This document shows, one piece after another, positions 1 through 8,259 of a stretch of DNA of 64,000 bases. The stretch's first letter is position 1, and each line of letters opens with the position of its first letter. Source of the stretch: Rhizobium halophilum (GTDB lineage: Bacteria > Pseudomonadota > Alphaproteobacteria > Rhizobiales > Rhizobiaceae). A program made the translations under genes and the position numbers. Below the pieces are notes generated by a model. That model saw only the letters and a list, made by a program, of their open reading frames with translations, did not search any database and was not told where the DNA came from. The DNA lies in the NCBI RefSeq assembly GCF_021648825.1, contig NZ_JAKJHS010000002.1, positions 558,001 to 622,000 of the forward strand, given 5' to 3'.

Positions 1-131
1 CCGGCATCGGCACTGTCGGCACCGTCATCCTCGGCATCATCCTGTTCGCGGAACCGGCCTCGGCCTTGCGGCTCGCCTGCATCGCAATGATCGTTGGCGG
101 GATTGTTGGACTCAAGATTGCCGCGGGCTAG
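1..131 (+). CDS. SMR-family multidrug efflux transporter, C-terminal end
   Basis: Only the last 42 codons are in the window; the reading frame enters at base 3 and ends at a TAG at 129-131. The peptide reads GIGTVGTVILGIILF, then EPASALRLACIAMIV, then a glycine-rich hydrophobic segment ending KIAAG. This is the typical last transmembrane helix of the EmrE/SugE small multidrug resistance family: proton-coupled efflux of quaternary cations as a four-helix inner-membrane dimer. The key membrane-embedded glutamate would be upstream of the window. Its stop overlaps by four bases the stop of the convergent gene at 128-622. SugE and EmrE subtypes cannot be told apart from this fragment. Confidence 0.75.
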   Translation, partial: GIGTVGTVILGIILFAEPASALRLACIAMIVGGIVGLKIAAG

Positions 132-622
132 CGGCTGGAAAAGAGCGCGGTCGCAAGCGTCGACCGGCGCTCGCTAGCCAGCTGAAACTCGGAGGCGATC
201 AGCGCCGCAATCCGGTCCGCCAGCACAAGGTCTACAGCGTTTCGGCGGAACGAGAACACCGACATCTCAAAGCTTCCTTCGGCGATCACCTCACCATTTC
301 CAACGGCCACCGCCTCGACCGAGACCGTCGCCGCCCGCTTGCCGCCCAGGAGTGTCGGTGGTGACGTCAGCCGATCGATCCTGATCGTCAGGATCGTTCG
401 CGGCAGAACGCGCTGGCGGATGGTGGAAAGGATCGCCTCGTTCACCAGCCGGTCGGTCTCCGTCACCAGCACCGGTGGCACGTCGCTGCGCGCCGCAACG
501 AAAGCTGCGCGCACGTCATAGAGCAGCGCCTCGCGTCCCACCGTCGCCGGCTGGAGCCGGAACGACACCAGCAGCGGCAGAACCGCGATCAGGGCGCAAA
601 GCAGAAGCAGGTGGCGAAGCAT
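128..622 (-). CDS. Hypothetical secreted or membrane-anchored protein
   Basis: A 164-residue protein with a strongly hydrophobic N-terminus (MLRHLLLLCALIAVLPLLV) followed by a polar mixed domain. The first 20 residues look like a signal peptide or membrane anchor, so the rest is probably periplasmic. The body contains beta-rich stretches and a C-terminal helical, arginine-containing tail. I do not recognise a family and assign no function. It converges on the SMR gene and is followed upstream by the ATP12 gene on the same strand. Codon third positions are GC-rich like the neighbours, which supports real coding. Confidence 0.6.
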   Translation of the reverse strand: MLRHLLLLCALIAVLPLLVSFRLQPATVGREALLYDVRAAFVAARSDVPPVLVTETDRLVNEAILSTIRQRVLPRTILTIRIDRLTSPPTLLGGKRAATVSVEAVAVGNGEVIAEGSFEMSVFSFRRNAVDLVLADRIAALIASEFQLASERRSTLATALFSSR

Positions 623-676
623 CTGGTGATCCGGAACGAGTTTCCCGGATCATGCGCAGCGACGGTAAGGAAAGGC

Positions 677-1462
677 TTAAGCGCGAAGACTGTAGAACGC
701 CGCGGCAGAGGCCGCAAACTCCTCATGACGCCGGGCGCGGCGCAGCTGCGCTTCCGCATCCACCCCCCAGTGCTCTTCCGTCCAGTCCTCATCGAGATGC
801 GCGAGCGACCATGCCTCGTCCGCAGAAAGGCGCCCTTCGGCGAAGGCAAGCGCGAGGATCGCCGACCCCGTCAGTGTCGTCACCGTGTGGAGACAGGCAA
901 GCTCGATCGGCGTGTCGTATTTGCGCAGCGTCACCGCGAAGGCGCTGATCGCCTCGCGCGGCTGGTCCTGCGGCATGATGCCTTCGATCAGGATGAAGCG
1001 GGCGCCGAGATCGTTTGCCGCCCACTCGATCAGCGGATCCCATCGCTCGGCCTGCCGCACCACCAGCGCATCGGGAGCATCGGCACGGTAGCAGAGGAGA
1101 TCGCTGGAAGAGAAGCGCAGAATGTCCTCGAACACAGCCTGGGGGTCTGCAGCCACGCCGTCGATTGCGGTGTTGACCAGCTTCGTCACCGGCATGGTCG
1201 CCGGGTCGATGAGTTCGCCTTGGGCAGCCCATTCGGCACGCATCAGCTCGGCAAGTGCGGCAGTCGGCGCGCTCAGCGGGTTCTTCGCCGGCGTGCGCAC
1301 CGGGCGCCCGTCGAGCGCGATGACATATCCGCCTCCCTCGCCGTCCGTTACCGAGACGTCTTGGTAGAACCGCTTCGGCAGCGGCCGTTTCATCTGGATC
1401 TGCGCCCGCCGCGTGGGGTCGGGGTGGCTCATGCCTTCTGGCGCATCAAACAGGTCGCTCAT
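677..1462 (-). CDS. ATP12-family F1-ATPase assembly chaperone
   Basis: A 261-residue protein of the ATP12 family. In mitochondria this family binds the free F1 alpha subunit during ATP synthase assembly; alphaproteobacteria carry homologues. Visible family features are an N-terminal KRFYQDVSV strand, the DGRPVRTPAKNPL motif near residues 45-60, a central TKLVNTAIDGV helix, and a C-terminal EEHWGVDAEAQLRR segment with paired acidic residues. An in-frame TTG lies at 1474, but the ATG at 1462 is preceded by GAGG at good spacing and gives the usual start MSDLF. It lies 8 bases beyond the HAD phosphatase gene and is probably cotranscribed with it. Confidence 0.85.
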   Translation of the reverse strand: MSDLFDAPEGMSHPDPTRRAQIQMKRPLPKRFYQDVSVTDGEGGGYVIALDGRPVRTPAKNPLSAPTAALAELMRAEWAAQGELIDPATMPVTKLVNTAIDGVAADPQAVFEDILRFSSSDLLCYRADAPDALVVRQAERWDPLIEWAANDLGARFILIEGIMPQDQPREAISAFAVTLRKYDTPIELACLHTVTTLTGSAILALAFAEGRLSADEAWSLAHLDEDWTEEHWGVDAEAQLRRARRHEEFAASAAAFYSLRA

Positions 1463-1470
1463 CTCAAACC

Positions 1471-2124
1471 TCAACCGATGTGGGCAAGCAGCTCTTTCGG
1501 ATGGTCAACAACGGCATCCGCCCCGGCGTTCCAAAGTTCGTCCACCGAGGCATAGCCCCAGGAAACGCCGATCGCTTTTGCACCTGCCGCCTTCGCCATC
1601 TGCATGTCGTATATGGCATCACCGATCACCAGTGTGACGCCGGGCACCATGCCCGTCTCGTCGCAGCACTCCGTCACCATGGCCGGGTGCGGCTTTGAGG
1701 GGCAATCGTCGGCCGTGCGCGAGACAATGAAGTACTTCCCGAAGTCGTGCGTCTCCAGGATCATGTTCAGACCCCGCCGGGACTTGCCGGTCACCGCCCC
1801 GATCAGCAGGTCCTCGCGCGGACCGATCGCGTCGATCAGCTCGCGAATGCCGGGAAACAGCGGCTCGCGGTAATCGAGATCCTGGCGCACGACCGAAAAC
1901 AGCGACTTGTAATAGGCCATCATCGCGACCTCTTCGTCGCCGGCATGCACACGTCCCAGCATGCGCGCGATGGCAATATCGAGCGTCAGGCCGATGATCG
2001 CCTTGGTGTCTTCCACCTTCGGCTCCGGCTTGTGGAAATGCAGGAATGTCCGGCGCATGGTCTCGTGGATCAGGCCGGCGCTGTCGACCAGCGTGCCGTC
2101 GCAATCAAAGAGGACGAGTTTCAT
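1471..2124 (-). CDS. HAD-IA hydrolase, phosphoglycolate phosphatase-like
   Basis: A 217-residue haloacid dehalogenase-superfamily phosphatase. Motif I (DCDGTLVDS, residues 7-15) supplies the nucleophilic and acid/base aspartates, TGKS near 112 is motif II, SKPHP near 143 carries the motif III lysine, and GDAIYD near 168 is the motif IV metal-binding site. The helical cap between residues 15 and 90 fits subclass IA, like Gph/PGP. The substrate cannot be read from sequence; phosphoglycolate is the family default. Its ATG overlaps the stop of the upstream pseudouridine synthase by four bases, indicating translational coupling. Confidence 0.85.
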   Translation of the reverse strand: MKLVLFDCDGTLVDSAGLIHETMRRTFLHFHKPEPKVEDTKAIIGLTLDIAIARMLGRVHAGDEEVAMMAYYKSLFSVVRQDLDYREPLFPGIRELIDAIGPREDLLIGAVTGKSRRGLNMILETHDFGKYFIVSRTADDCPSKPHPAMVTECCDETGMVPGVTLVIGDAIYDMQMAKAAGAKAIGVSWGYASVDELWNAGADAVVDHPKELLAHIG

Positions 2125-3110
2125 TCGTCGTCCCTTCGACCGTTCTCCAGGTCGAATCCGAGCAGGTTCCAGCTCTGCACCATGTGTGGCGGAAGCGGCG
2201 CCGTCACCTTCAGGCGCCCGCCGGATGGGTGCGGTATGTCGATATGGCGCGCATGCAGGTGCAGCTTCTTCTGGATGCCGCCCGGGAACGGCCAGTTCAC
2301 GTCATCGTCAAAGTATTTCGGATCGCCGATGATCGGATGACCGATATGGAGCGCGTGGACGCGCAGCTGGTGCGTGCGCCCGGTGTAAGGCTCCATCTCG
2401 AGCCAGGCCATGGCCTGCGCTGCCGTTTCCAGCACGCGGTAGAAGGAAACCGCGTGGTCGGCACCGTCCTCGCCGTGTTTGGCTATGCGCATCCGGTCTC
2501 CGTCCGGCGTCTGCTCCTTCACCAGCCAGGTCGAGATCTTGTCCTCGTGCTTGCGCGGCACGCCCTTCACCAGCGACCAATAGGTCTTCTTCGTGTCCCG
2601 CTCGCGAAAAGCCGCCGTCAGCTTCTGGGCTGCCCCGCGGGTGCGGGCAATGACCAGCACCCCGGAGGTGTCGCGGTCGAGGCGGTGCACGAGCCGCGGC
2701 TTCTCGCCCTTGGGGCTCACCCAGGCGTCGAGCATCTGGTCGATATGGCGCGTCACGCCCGAGCCACCCTGCACCGCGAGGCCTGCCGGCTTGTTCAGCA
2801 CGATCACCTTGTCGTCCTCGTGCAGCACCATGCGCTGCAAAAGCTCGTAGTCGCTCGAGTGCTTGAGATCCTTTCCGGCGATGGGGCCGCTCTTCTTGGC
2901 GTCGACGTCGAGCGGCGGGACCCGCACTGTCTGCCCTGGCTGCACGCGTGCATCCGATTTAACCCGCCCGCCATCGACTCGCACCTGGCCGGAGCGCAGG
3001 AGTTTCTGCAGCGCGCCGAAGCCGAGGCCCGGGTAATGGACCTTGAACCAGCGGTCCAGGCGCATGCCCGCTTCGTCCGCCTCGACGCGGATGTGCTCGA
3101 TGCCTGCCAT
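2121..3110 (-). CDS. RluA/RluC-family 23S rRNA pseudouridine synthase
   Basis: A 329-residue pseudouridine synthase. An N-terminal S4-like RNA-binding domain (about residues 15-70, RLDRWFKVHYPGL) precedes the catalytic domain, where HRLDRDTSG at 142-150 holds the catalytic aspartate (D145). KPAGLAVQGG and GRTHQLRVHALHIGHPI are further RluA-family signatures. Domain order and length fit RluC, which modifies 23S rRNA near positions 955, 2504 and 2580 in E. coli, but RluA/C/D subtypes cannot be separated with certainty by eye. It is the first gene of a coupled set with the HAD phosphatase and ATP12. Confidence 0.88.
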   Translation of the reverse strand: MAGIEHIRVEADEAGMRLDRWFKVHYPGLGFGALQKLLRSGQVRVDGGRVKSDARVQPGQTVRVPPLDVDAKKSGPIAGKDLKHSSDYELLQRMVLHEDDKVIVLNKPAGLAVQGGSGVTRHIDQMLDAWVSPKGEKPRLVHRLDRDTSGVLVIARTRGAAQKLTAAFRERDTKKTYWSLVKGVPRKHEDKISTWLVKEQTPDGDRMRIAKHGEDGADHAVSFYRVLETAAQAMAWLEMEPYTGRTHQLRVHALHIGHPIIGDPKYFDDDVNWPFPGGIQKKLHLHARHIDIPHPSGGRLKVTAPLPPHMVQSWNLLGFDLENGRRDDE

Positions 3111-3146
3111 GATGTTCTTTCTCGTCGTCTCGTTGTGCGAGCGTCT

Positions 3147-3524
3147 TTAGAACATCGACCGCCCTAGCGCCAGTCCGCCCAAGACGGCGAGCAGCGACAA
3201 GCCTACGCTTCCCATGATGTAGACCACTGCCATGGCCGTTGCGGTTCGTTCGAACAGGACGAGCGCATCGAGCGAAAATGCGGAGAATGTGGTGAATCCA
3301 CCGAGAAAGCCGGTGATCAGCAGCAAACGGATTTCTGCGGACGCGCCAAATCGGCGGGCGACGAGTTCTGCCAGGAAGCCGATCAGGAAGGAACCGACGA
3401 CGTTCACGATCATCGTGCCCCATGGAAAGCCGGTTCCCAGATGACGGATACTCCAGTGGCCGACCAGGTACCGGAGTACGGAGCCGGTGGCTCCGCCGAA
3501 GGCAACGAGAAGTAAGTGCGACAT
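3147..3524 (-). CDS. crcB: CrcB/Fluc fluoride ion channel
   Basis: A 125-residue inner-membrane protein with four hydrophobic segments. Fluc signatures are visible: GGATGSVLRY near the N-terminus, FPWGTMIVNVVGSFLIGF, and GFLGGFTTFSAFSLD, whose phenylalanine-rich TTFS segment lines the fluoride pore. The family exports fluoride as a dual-topology dimer. An ATG at 3524 gives MSHLLLVAFGGATG; the in-frame TTG at 3530 is less likely. The gene lies 36 bases upstream of the pseudouridine synthase on the same strand. I saw no fluoride riboswitch in its short leader. Confidence 0.9.
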   Translation of the reverse strand: MSHLLLVAFGGATGSVLRYLVGHWSIRHLGTGFPWGTMIVNVVGSFLIGFLAELVARRFGASAEIRLLLITGFLGGFTTFSAFSLDALVLFERTATAMAVVYIMGSVGLSLLAVLGGLALGRSMF

Positions 3525-3585
3525 GAACAAGCGTCCAAACTTATGGGGATGATGGACTCGCTAAAAAGCCCAAGGTTTTCTTAAC

Positions 3586-3912
3586 ATGGAACAAATCCCG
3601 TCTCTTTATCTTCTAGAGCTGGAGCATTGGATAATTTGGATGACCTTGGTTCTTTCAGTTTCGGCAAATGCAGCGGCATACGCGGCGGACGCGCTGAAGC
3701 CTGCGCGCCGGATCTCTGCCAAGGCTCATGCAGAGGATGCCCGCGTGGTTGCCGATCGGAGTGCTCTGAGGGCGGCGACGGGGACTCCGTCGATAGACCA
3801 GCTTATCCCGGCGGCCGCAGTCACCTTGGATCTTTTGTCTCCAGAACAGCAGCCGCAGCAGCAGGCGAGCTTGTCGCAGGTCCAGGCTGCCTATCGGGAC
3901 ATCGCGGACTGA
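3586..3912 (+). CDS. Small hypothetical protein, possibly secreted
   Basis: A 108-residue open frame without recognised family. A second candidate start at 3640 would give a short hydrophobic leader (MTLVLSVSANAAAYA) that resembles a signal peptide and is preceded by GGAG. The remainder is alanine-rich and polar, with a QQPQQQ stretch near the C-terminus. It stands alone between divergent crcB and the convergent GNAT gene. Coding is plausible but not certain. Confidence 0.4.
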   Translation: MEQIPSLYLLELEHWIIWMTLVLSVSANAAAYAADALKPARRISAKAHAEDARVVADRSALRAATGTPSIDQLIPAAAVTLDLLSPEQQPQQQASLSQVQAAYRDIAD

Positions 3913-3922
3913 CCCATCCCAC

Positions 3923-5077
3923 CTAGACACCAATCATCACGATGCCGAAGCTCTGCATGCCCGCGATCACGCGCCGCAGTCCATCCGGTGCTGACTGGTA
4001 AAGTCGCTTCACGAGCGGACGAAGGTGGGGCAACCATGCGTTGGCATACAAGCGTCCCTTCCAGGAGAAACTGAGACTGTAGCCGTGGAGCGCAATCGTG
4101 CGATCGGACCAGGAGAGTTTATACTCCCCCTCGCCACCCAGAAGATCGTAGGCGGTCGCGCCGTTTTCGATAAGCCAGCAGACCGTCATCTCCATCTGCA
4201 CCTTGCCAGGAGAGAGATGTCTGAGCTTCCATTCAAAGCTGCCCATATAGGCATAGTAGTGCCCATCGCGCAGAAATCCTAGTTCCGTAGCCACCACCGT
4301 ATCGCCTGTTCGCAAAACGGAGAGGCAGGCTCCACTGAAGCTTTCCCGGTCACCGGAAAGAGTGGACAGGAAATCCTCAAATCCCTCGGTGGAGAAGCCG
4401 CTGCTCGTTCGTCCGGTCTCGTTCAGCCACTGCCGCTTCATCGCGGCACACTGATGCACCAGACTTCGGAAGCGCGGATCGCTCGGCCAAACCACCTCAA
4501 AGCTGAGTTCGCCCAGCCGAGCAAGGTGGTTGCGCCGCCGATTGCGATTGCGCTTCTTCAGCTTCCCACCTTGCGTGCGGTAGCTTTCCGCGTCAGCGAA
4601 GCCTGTCAGATCGAGAAGCGCGCTATTGCCGTTGTAGCCGCTGATGGTCGGCCGTGCGCCGAGCAGCTGCGCGAGCTTGGAGCGCTGCGGCACAGGATGG
4701 AAGACAGCGACATCACAAGACGGATCCGTCTCGATACGGCTCAGCAGCCTTCCGGTGATTGCTTCAACGAGAAGCGCATCATCGCAGAGCAGATTGCAGT
4801 ACTGCGAATGCGGTGCCCCAAGGTTCTGCAGGACCCTGATTCCGGCGACCGTGTGGACCATAAGCGGCCAGACCGCGATGAGATCGTCTCCCCGCCAAAC
4901 CGTTTCAATCCTGAAGTCCAACGCGGCAGTCTCGTTCGCGAAGGCGGCAACCCAGCTACGACACCAGCCAAAACTCTGGAAATAGGTCAGCCGATCGCCG
5001 CAACGCCCTTCCAGAGCACGCCAGGCGAGAGCAACGGAATCGATATCGCCAAGGGTGGTTAACCGCCGGTAATCCAA
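3923..5077 (-). CDS. CelD/BcsL-like GNAT-fold acetyltransferase
   Basis: A 384-residue protein resembling the CelD-type 'acetyltransferase involved in cellulose biosynthesis' group, related to FemAB/GNAT folds. Recognisable parts are WRALEGRCGDRLTYFQSFGWCRSWV near the N-terminus, a basic KKRNRNRRRNHLARLGEL helix in the middle, and a C-terminal domain with GHYYAYMGSFEWKLRHLSPGK and YDLLGGEGEYKLSW. The acceptor is unknown; relatives sit in exopolysaccharide loci, but no such genes are nearby. The first canonical start is TTG at 5077, yet the frame stays open and protein-like up to about 5155, so the true N-terminus is uncertain. Confidence 0.75.
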   Translation of the reverse strand: MDYRRLTTLGDIDSVALAWRALEGRCGDRLTYFQSFGWCRSWVAAFANETAALDFRIETVWRGDDLIAVWPLMVHTVAGIRVLQNLGAPHSQYCNLLCDDALLVEAITGRLLSRIETDPSCDVAVFHPVPQRSKLAQLLGARPTISGYNGNSALLDLTGFADAESYRTQGGKLKKRNRNRRRNHLARLGELSFEVVWPSDPRFRSLVHQCAAMKRQWLNETGRTSSGFSTEGFEDFLSTLSGDRESFSGACLSVLRTGDTVVATELGFLRDGHYYAYMGSFEWKLRHLSPGKVQMEMTVCWLIENGATAYDLLGGEGEYKLSWSDRTIALHGYSLSFSWKGRLYANAWLPHLRPLVKRLYQSAPDGLRRVIAGMQSFGIVMIGV

Positions 5078-5287
5078 GCTATCGTCGTTGAATTGCGTGA
5101 AGATGGGAGCCTCGCTGTCTTCTGCACGACCATGAACCTCTTCTACCTTAAGGACCTAAACGAGAGCTTACGATTCAGCCCCAAGTCCAGCAACGCGGCA
5201 AATGCCGTCCTTTCCTGCCCTCAAAAGCTCTACCGTGCCTGGACGGTGACAGCCGCCCTGAGACGACTGCCTGTTCCGAAACGTTAC

Positions 5288-6256
5288 TTAGTTATGTGAA
5301 TGACCGCCGGGTGCAGCACTCTTGACCGGCAGCGTAAGGTCGATGCTGCCCGCCTTCTCGAAGGTCAGCGTGACGGGCACGCTGTCGCCTTCCTTGAACG
5401 GCGTCTTCACCTGCATGAACATCATGTGCAGGCCGCCGGACGTAAGTTCCACAGTCGCGCCGGCCGGAACAGGAGTACCCTCTTCGAGCTTGCGCATCCG
5501 CATCACCTCGCCCTGCATCGCCATCTCGTGCAGCTCCACGGTACCGGCAGCGGGTGATGAGGCGGAGACCAATCGATCATCCTCGCCCCCGGTGTTCTTG
5601 ATGGTGACGAAGCCGCCGCCCACCGGCTGGCCCGGCAGCATGGCGCGAACATAGGCGCCGTCCAGCTCGATATTGCCGACCTTGGAGGGTGCCGCGGCGG
5701 CATCATGCGCGTGCATCGCGTCGTGCCCTGAAGCCTGCTGCGCAACCACCGTCACCGTAGGTGCCGGACTTTCCAGCGAATGGGGATTGGTCCCCGGTGC
5801 TGCGACTTCTGTCCACGCGACGCTGGCGTCTGCTCCACACATCTGCGTCGCCGGGAAAGCCAGCACCGTACTGTCGGCGATGCCGGAAATCTTTCCGCGT
5901 AGCACAAAGGCGTCGTAGTACTCGTCCGGCAGTTCGCCGCCCTTCCAGCGGATTTCGATCGGCCCGCTGGTCACGGTCGTGCCGTGATTGTTGTAGGCGT
6001 TCTTGTACTCGCCATCGATGATCTCGAGTTCCCAGCCGGGCTTTGGCTGAGGCTTGGCGAAAACGAAGCCTTCCGGCAGCTCCATGCGGACTTCGGTGGT
6101 GGCCTTGCCGTCGCAGCCGTGCGGCACCTGCAGCGACATCACCACATAGCTGTCGGCGGTCACGGTCGACTCGGTGAAGGTGGCATGCGCAAAGGCTGCG
6201 CCCGCGGCAGCGGTCGTCAACGCGGCGGAAAGCGCGAGAATCTTTGTCGTCTTCAT
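5288..6256 (-). CDS. YcnI-PCuAC fusion, periplasmic copper chaperone
   Basis: A 322-residue exported protein with two copper domains. After a signal peptide (MKTTKILALSAALTTAAAG, cleavage predicted after FA) the mature protein would begin with histidine, HATFTES. That is the metal-ligating N-terminus of YcnI/DUF1775 domains (about residues 24-165). A His-rich linker (GHDAMHAHD) leads into a PCuAC/DUF461 domain (about 195-315) with the copper-binding HEM and, about 38 residues further on, HMMFM. PCuAC proteins deliver Cu(I) to oxidase CuA sites; YcnI binds Cu(II). The ATG at 6256 is preferred to 6271 because a signal peptide starts there and GGGG lies eight bases upstream. The DUF2946-like gene is upstream on the same strand. 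Confidence 0.85.
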   Translation of the reverse strand: MKTTKILALSAALTTAAAGAAFAHATFTESTVTADSYVVMSLQVPHGCDGKATTEVRMELPEGFVFAKPQPKPGWELEIIDGEYKNAYNNHGTTVTSGPIEIRWKGGELPDEYYDAFVLRGKISGIADSTVLAFPATQMCGADASVAWTEVAAPGTNPHSLESPAPTVTVVAQQASGHDAMHAHDAAAAPSKVGNIELDGAYVRAMLPGQPVGGGFVTIKNTGGEDDRLVSASSPAAGTVELHEMAMQGEVMRMRKLEEGTPVPAGATVELTSGGLHMMFMQVKTPFKEGDSVPVTLTFEKAGSIDLTLPVKSAAPGGHSHN

Positions 6257-6325
6257 GATATTTATCCCCATCCGGTCGCGGCCTTTCGCCTGCGCCGGGA
6301 TCGATTGCTGATTGGATGACGAGAA

Positions 6326-6670
6326 TCAGGTCGTCTGGGGTGGGCCGCGTGACATCGGCCGTGCAAGCGCCGTGAAGCCGAGCGTAAGCGAGGCAATGCG
6401 GAGCGGATTGTTGAGGAAGGCACGGTCGAGGGGCAGACCGACATCGCCCGCCGGCGTCGGCAGCGCGACGGAGGCGGCGAGCCTGCAGACTTCGCAGGTG
6501 GGGTGGACCCCATGGTCGTGATCGTCGTGCCCGACAGCGCAGATGTCGGCAAAGGTGCCGTCCGGCAGCCGATACTGCTCGCTGAAGGCTTCAAGCGGGA
6601 CCGCCGCCTGAACCGGCTGGTGGCCGAGCCCGAGCGACAGGATCAGCAGTGCACACAGTGTGTGCAGCAT
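6326..6670 (-). CDS. DUF2946-like small exported protein
   Basis: A 114-residue protein with a signal peptide or single membrane segment (MLHTLCALLILSLGLG), then a cysteine/histidine cluster (ICAVGHDDHDHGVHPTCEVCR, spread over residues 43-63) and a hydrophobic C-terminal segment ending in PMSRGPPQTT. The CxxC plus His cluster and the terminal R-GPP motif resemble DUF2946 proteins, which commonly neighbour copper genes. The start at 6670 has GGAG immediately upstream; an ATG at 6700 would add ten residues. Located just before the YcnI-PCuAC gene, it is probably a copper-handling partner. That role is inferred from context. Confidence 0.65.
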   Translation of the reverse strand: MLHTLCALLILSLGLGHQPVQAAVPLEAFSEQYRLPDGTFADICAVGHDDHDHGVHPTCEVCRLAASVALPTPAGDVGLPLDRAFLNNPLRIASLTLGFTALARPMSRGPPQTT

Positions 6671-6834
6671 CTTTCTCCATGTCCAGGGTCTGGCGATCAT
6701 CGTCCGGTTCCAAAAGCGTCAGCGCGGCTTATCCCACGGCCATGCAACGAGCAATTCTCCTCGGCTGCTTCCTTGCGCCGCATCAATCACTTGAAATGAG
6801 CGACAAGAATCTTGCTGGCAGCGACATTTGACCC

Positions 6835-6862
6835 TTGCCAAGGAATGGGTCCCACGGATAAT
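6835..6862 (+). promoter_or_regulatory. Candidate sigma-70 promoter of gcvTHP
   Basis: TTGCCA (6835-6840) and GATAAT (6857-6862), separated by 16 bases, match the -35 and -10 elements at 4/6 and 5/6 positions. Transcription would start near 6869, at the 5' edge of the glycine riboswitch, which supports the assignment. Confidence 0.5.
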
Positions 6863-6870
6863 GGGCGGCA

Positions 6871-7040
6871 CGTTCGTTGGGAGAAGCCGCTCGATTGCGG
6901 TGCCGAAGGAGCAACCGCCCCGGAAACTCTCAGGCAAAAGGACCAGCGCACGGCCTAACAGGACTCTGGAGAGAGGCATTGCCGACAAGGCAATGCACGC
7001 CGAAGGGATAACAATCTCAGGCGACAAGGACAGAGGGGGC
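6871..7040 (+). ncRNA. Tandem glycine riboswitch
   Basis: Two successive glycine-aptamer motifs are visible. The first runs GGGAGA (6879-6884), GCCGAAGGAGCAA (6902-6914), CTCAGGCAAAAGGAC (about 6929-6943). The second runs GGAGAG (6968-6973), GCCGAAGGGATAA (7000-7012), CTCAGGCGACAAGGAC (7017-7032) and AGAGG. The GCCGAAGG-CTCAGGC-AAGGAC order is the hallmark of this class, and the two aptamers are joined by a short linker. It lies directly upstream of gcvT, so glycine probably switches on the cleavage operon. The purine-rich end of aptamer 2 (GAGGGGG) overlaps a possible ribosome-binding site. Confidence 0.93.
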
Positions 7041-7050
7041 TCATGAACCG

Positions 7051-7064
7051 GGCGCAATTGCGCC
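7051..7064 (+). promoter_or_regulatory. Perfect 14-bp palindrome between riboswitch and gcvT
   Basis: GGCGCAATTGCGCC is a perfect palindrome just after the second aptamer and 44 bases before the preferred gcvT start. No T-tract follows, so it is not a standard terminator. It could be part of the riboswitch expression platform. Confidence 0.4.
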
Positions 7065-7108
7065 GTCAAATGAGCTTATGCGTCTATTGCGCAGCCTGGA
7101 GGTTATTC

Positions 7109-8239
7109 TTGGACCACTCCCCCACCCTGAAGCAAACCCCGTTGCACGCCCTGCACCTGTCGCTCGGAGCAAAGATGGTGCCCTTCGCCGGCTACGATAT
7201 GCCTGTGCAGTATCCGATGGGCGTGATGAAGGAACACCTCCAGACACGCGCCGCCTCCGGCCTCTTCGACGTCTCGCATATGGGCCAGGTGATCGTCCGC
7301 GGCACCTCCTATGAGGACGCAGCCAGGGCTCTGGAGACGCTCGTGCCCGTCGACATCCTTGGCCTCAAGCCCGGCCGCCAGCGCTACGGCTTCTTCACCG
7401 CCGACAATGGTGGCATCCTCGACGATCTGATGATCACCAACCGCGGCGATCACCTGCTGGTCGTCGTCAATGCCGCCTGCAAGGAGCAGGACCTCGCCCA
7501 TATGAAGGCGCATCTGGCCGGCTGCGAGGTGACGCTGCTCGAAGACCGGGCGCTTCTCGCCCTTCAAGGACCGTCCGCTGAAAAGCTTCTCGCCTCCCTC
7601 TGGGCGGGCGCTGCCGATATGATATTCATGGACGTCCGCGATGCCTCCATCCTCGGCGCCGACTGCATCATCTCCCGCTCCGGCTATTCCGGCGAGGACG
7701 GCTTCGAGATTTCCGTTCCGGCGGACAAGGCGGAAGAATTCGCAAAGGCGCTCTTGGCACATCCGGAGTGTGAGCCGATCGGTCTCGGAGCCCGTGATTC
7801 CCTCAGGCTGGAAGCCGGCCTCTGCCTCTATGGCAACGACATCGACACCACCACCTCACCGGTCGAGGCTTCGCTGGAATGGGCCATGCAAAAGGTGCGC
7901 CGCCCGGGCGGCGAGCGCGCCGGCGGCTATCCCGGTGCGGACCGCATCGCGGAGGATTTCGCCACAGGCCCGGTTCGCCGCCGCGTCGGGCTGAAGCCGG
8001 AAGGCAAGGCCCCGGTGCGCGCCCATGCCGTACTCTACGCCGAGGATTCGCCCGAGTCGCCGATCGGCGAAGTCACCTCCGGCACATTCGGTCCATCCGT
8101 CGAGGGTCCGGTCGCCATGGGCTATGTCCCCGCCGCACTCGCCGAACCCGGCACCCGCGTCTTCGCCGAAGTGCGCGGCAAGTACCTGCCGCTCACCGTC
8201 ACCGCCCTGCCCTTCATCACGCCCACCTACAAACGCTAA
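7109..8239 (+). CDS. gcvT: Glycine cleavage system T protein (aminomethyltransferase)
   Basis: A 376-residue protein that transfers the methylene group from lipoyl-bound aminomethyl on GcvH to tetrahydrofolate, releasing ammonia. Family landmarks are [26 protein letters not shown] near the N-terminus, [10 protein letters not shown], and the [15 protein letters not shown] [15 protein letters not shown] segment. The preferred start is TTG at 7109, preceded by a strong GGAGG six bases away and giving the usual N-terminal length. An ATG at 7043 would add 22 residues unlike the family, but it also has a purine-rich site upstream. First gene of gcvTHP, downstream of a glycine riboswitch. Confidence 0.95.
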   Translation: MDHSPTLKQTPLHALHLSLGAKMVPFAGYDMPVQYPMGVMKEHLQTRAASGLFDVSHMGQVIVRGTSYEDAARALETLVPVDILGLKPGRQRYGFFTADNGGILDDLMITNRGDHLLVVVNAACKEQDLAHMKAHLAGCEVTLLEDRALLALQGPSAEKLLASLWAGAADMIFMDVRDASILGADCIISRSGYSGEDGFEISVPADKAEEFAKALLAHPECEPIGLGARDSLRLEAGLCLYGNDIDTTTSPVEASLEWAMQKVRRPGGERAGGYPGADRIAEDFATGPVRRRVGLKPEGKAPVRAHAVLYAEDSPESPIGEVTSGTFGPSVEGPVAMGYVPAALAEPGTRVFAEVRGKYLPLTVTALPFITPTYKR

Positions 8240-8259
8240 AAAATCCTCCGGAGAGAACC

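Noticed and set aside
3525..3590. Fluoride riboswitch upstream of crcB
   Set aside because: The leader is too short and lacks the conserved GGxGATGG start and pseudoknot elements.
5093..5299. Small plus-strand open frame of 68 codons between the CelD-like and YcnI-PCuAC genes
   Set aside because: No ribosome-binding site, no recognisable feature, and it partly overlaps the possible upstream part of the CelD-like gene.
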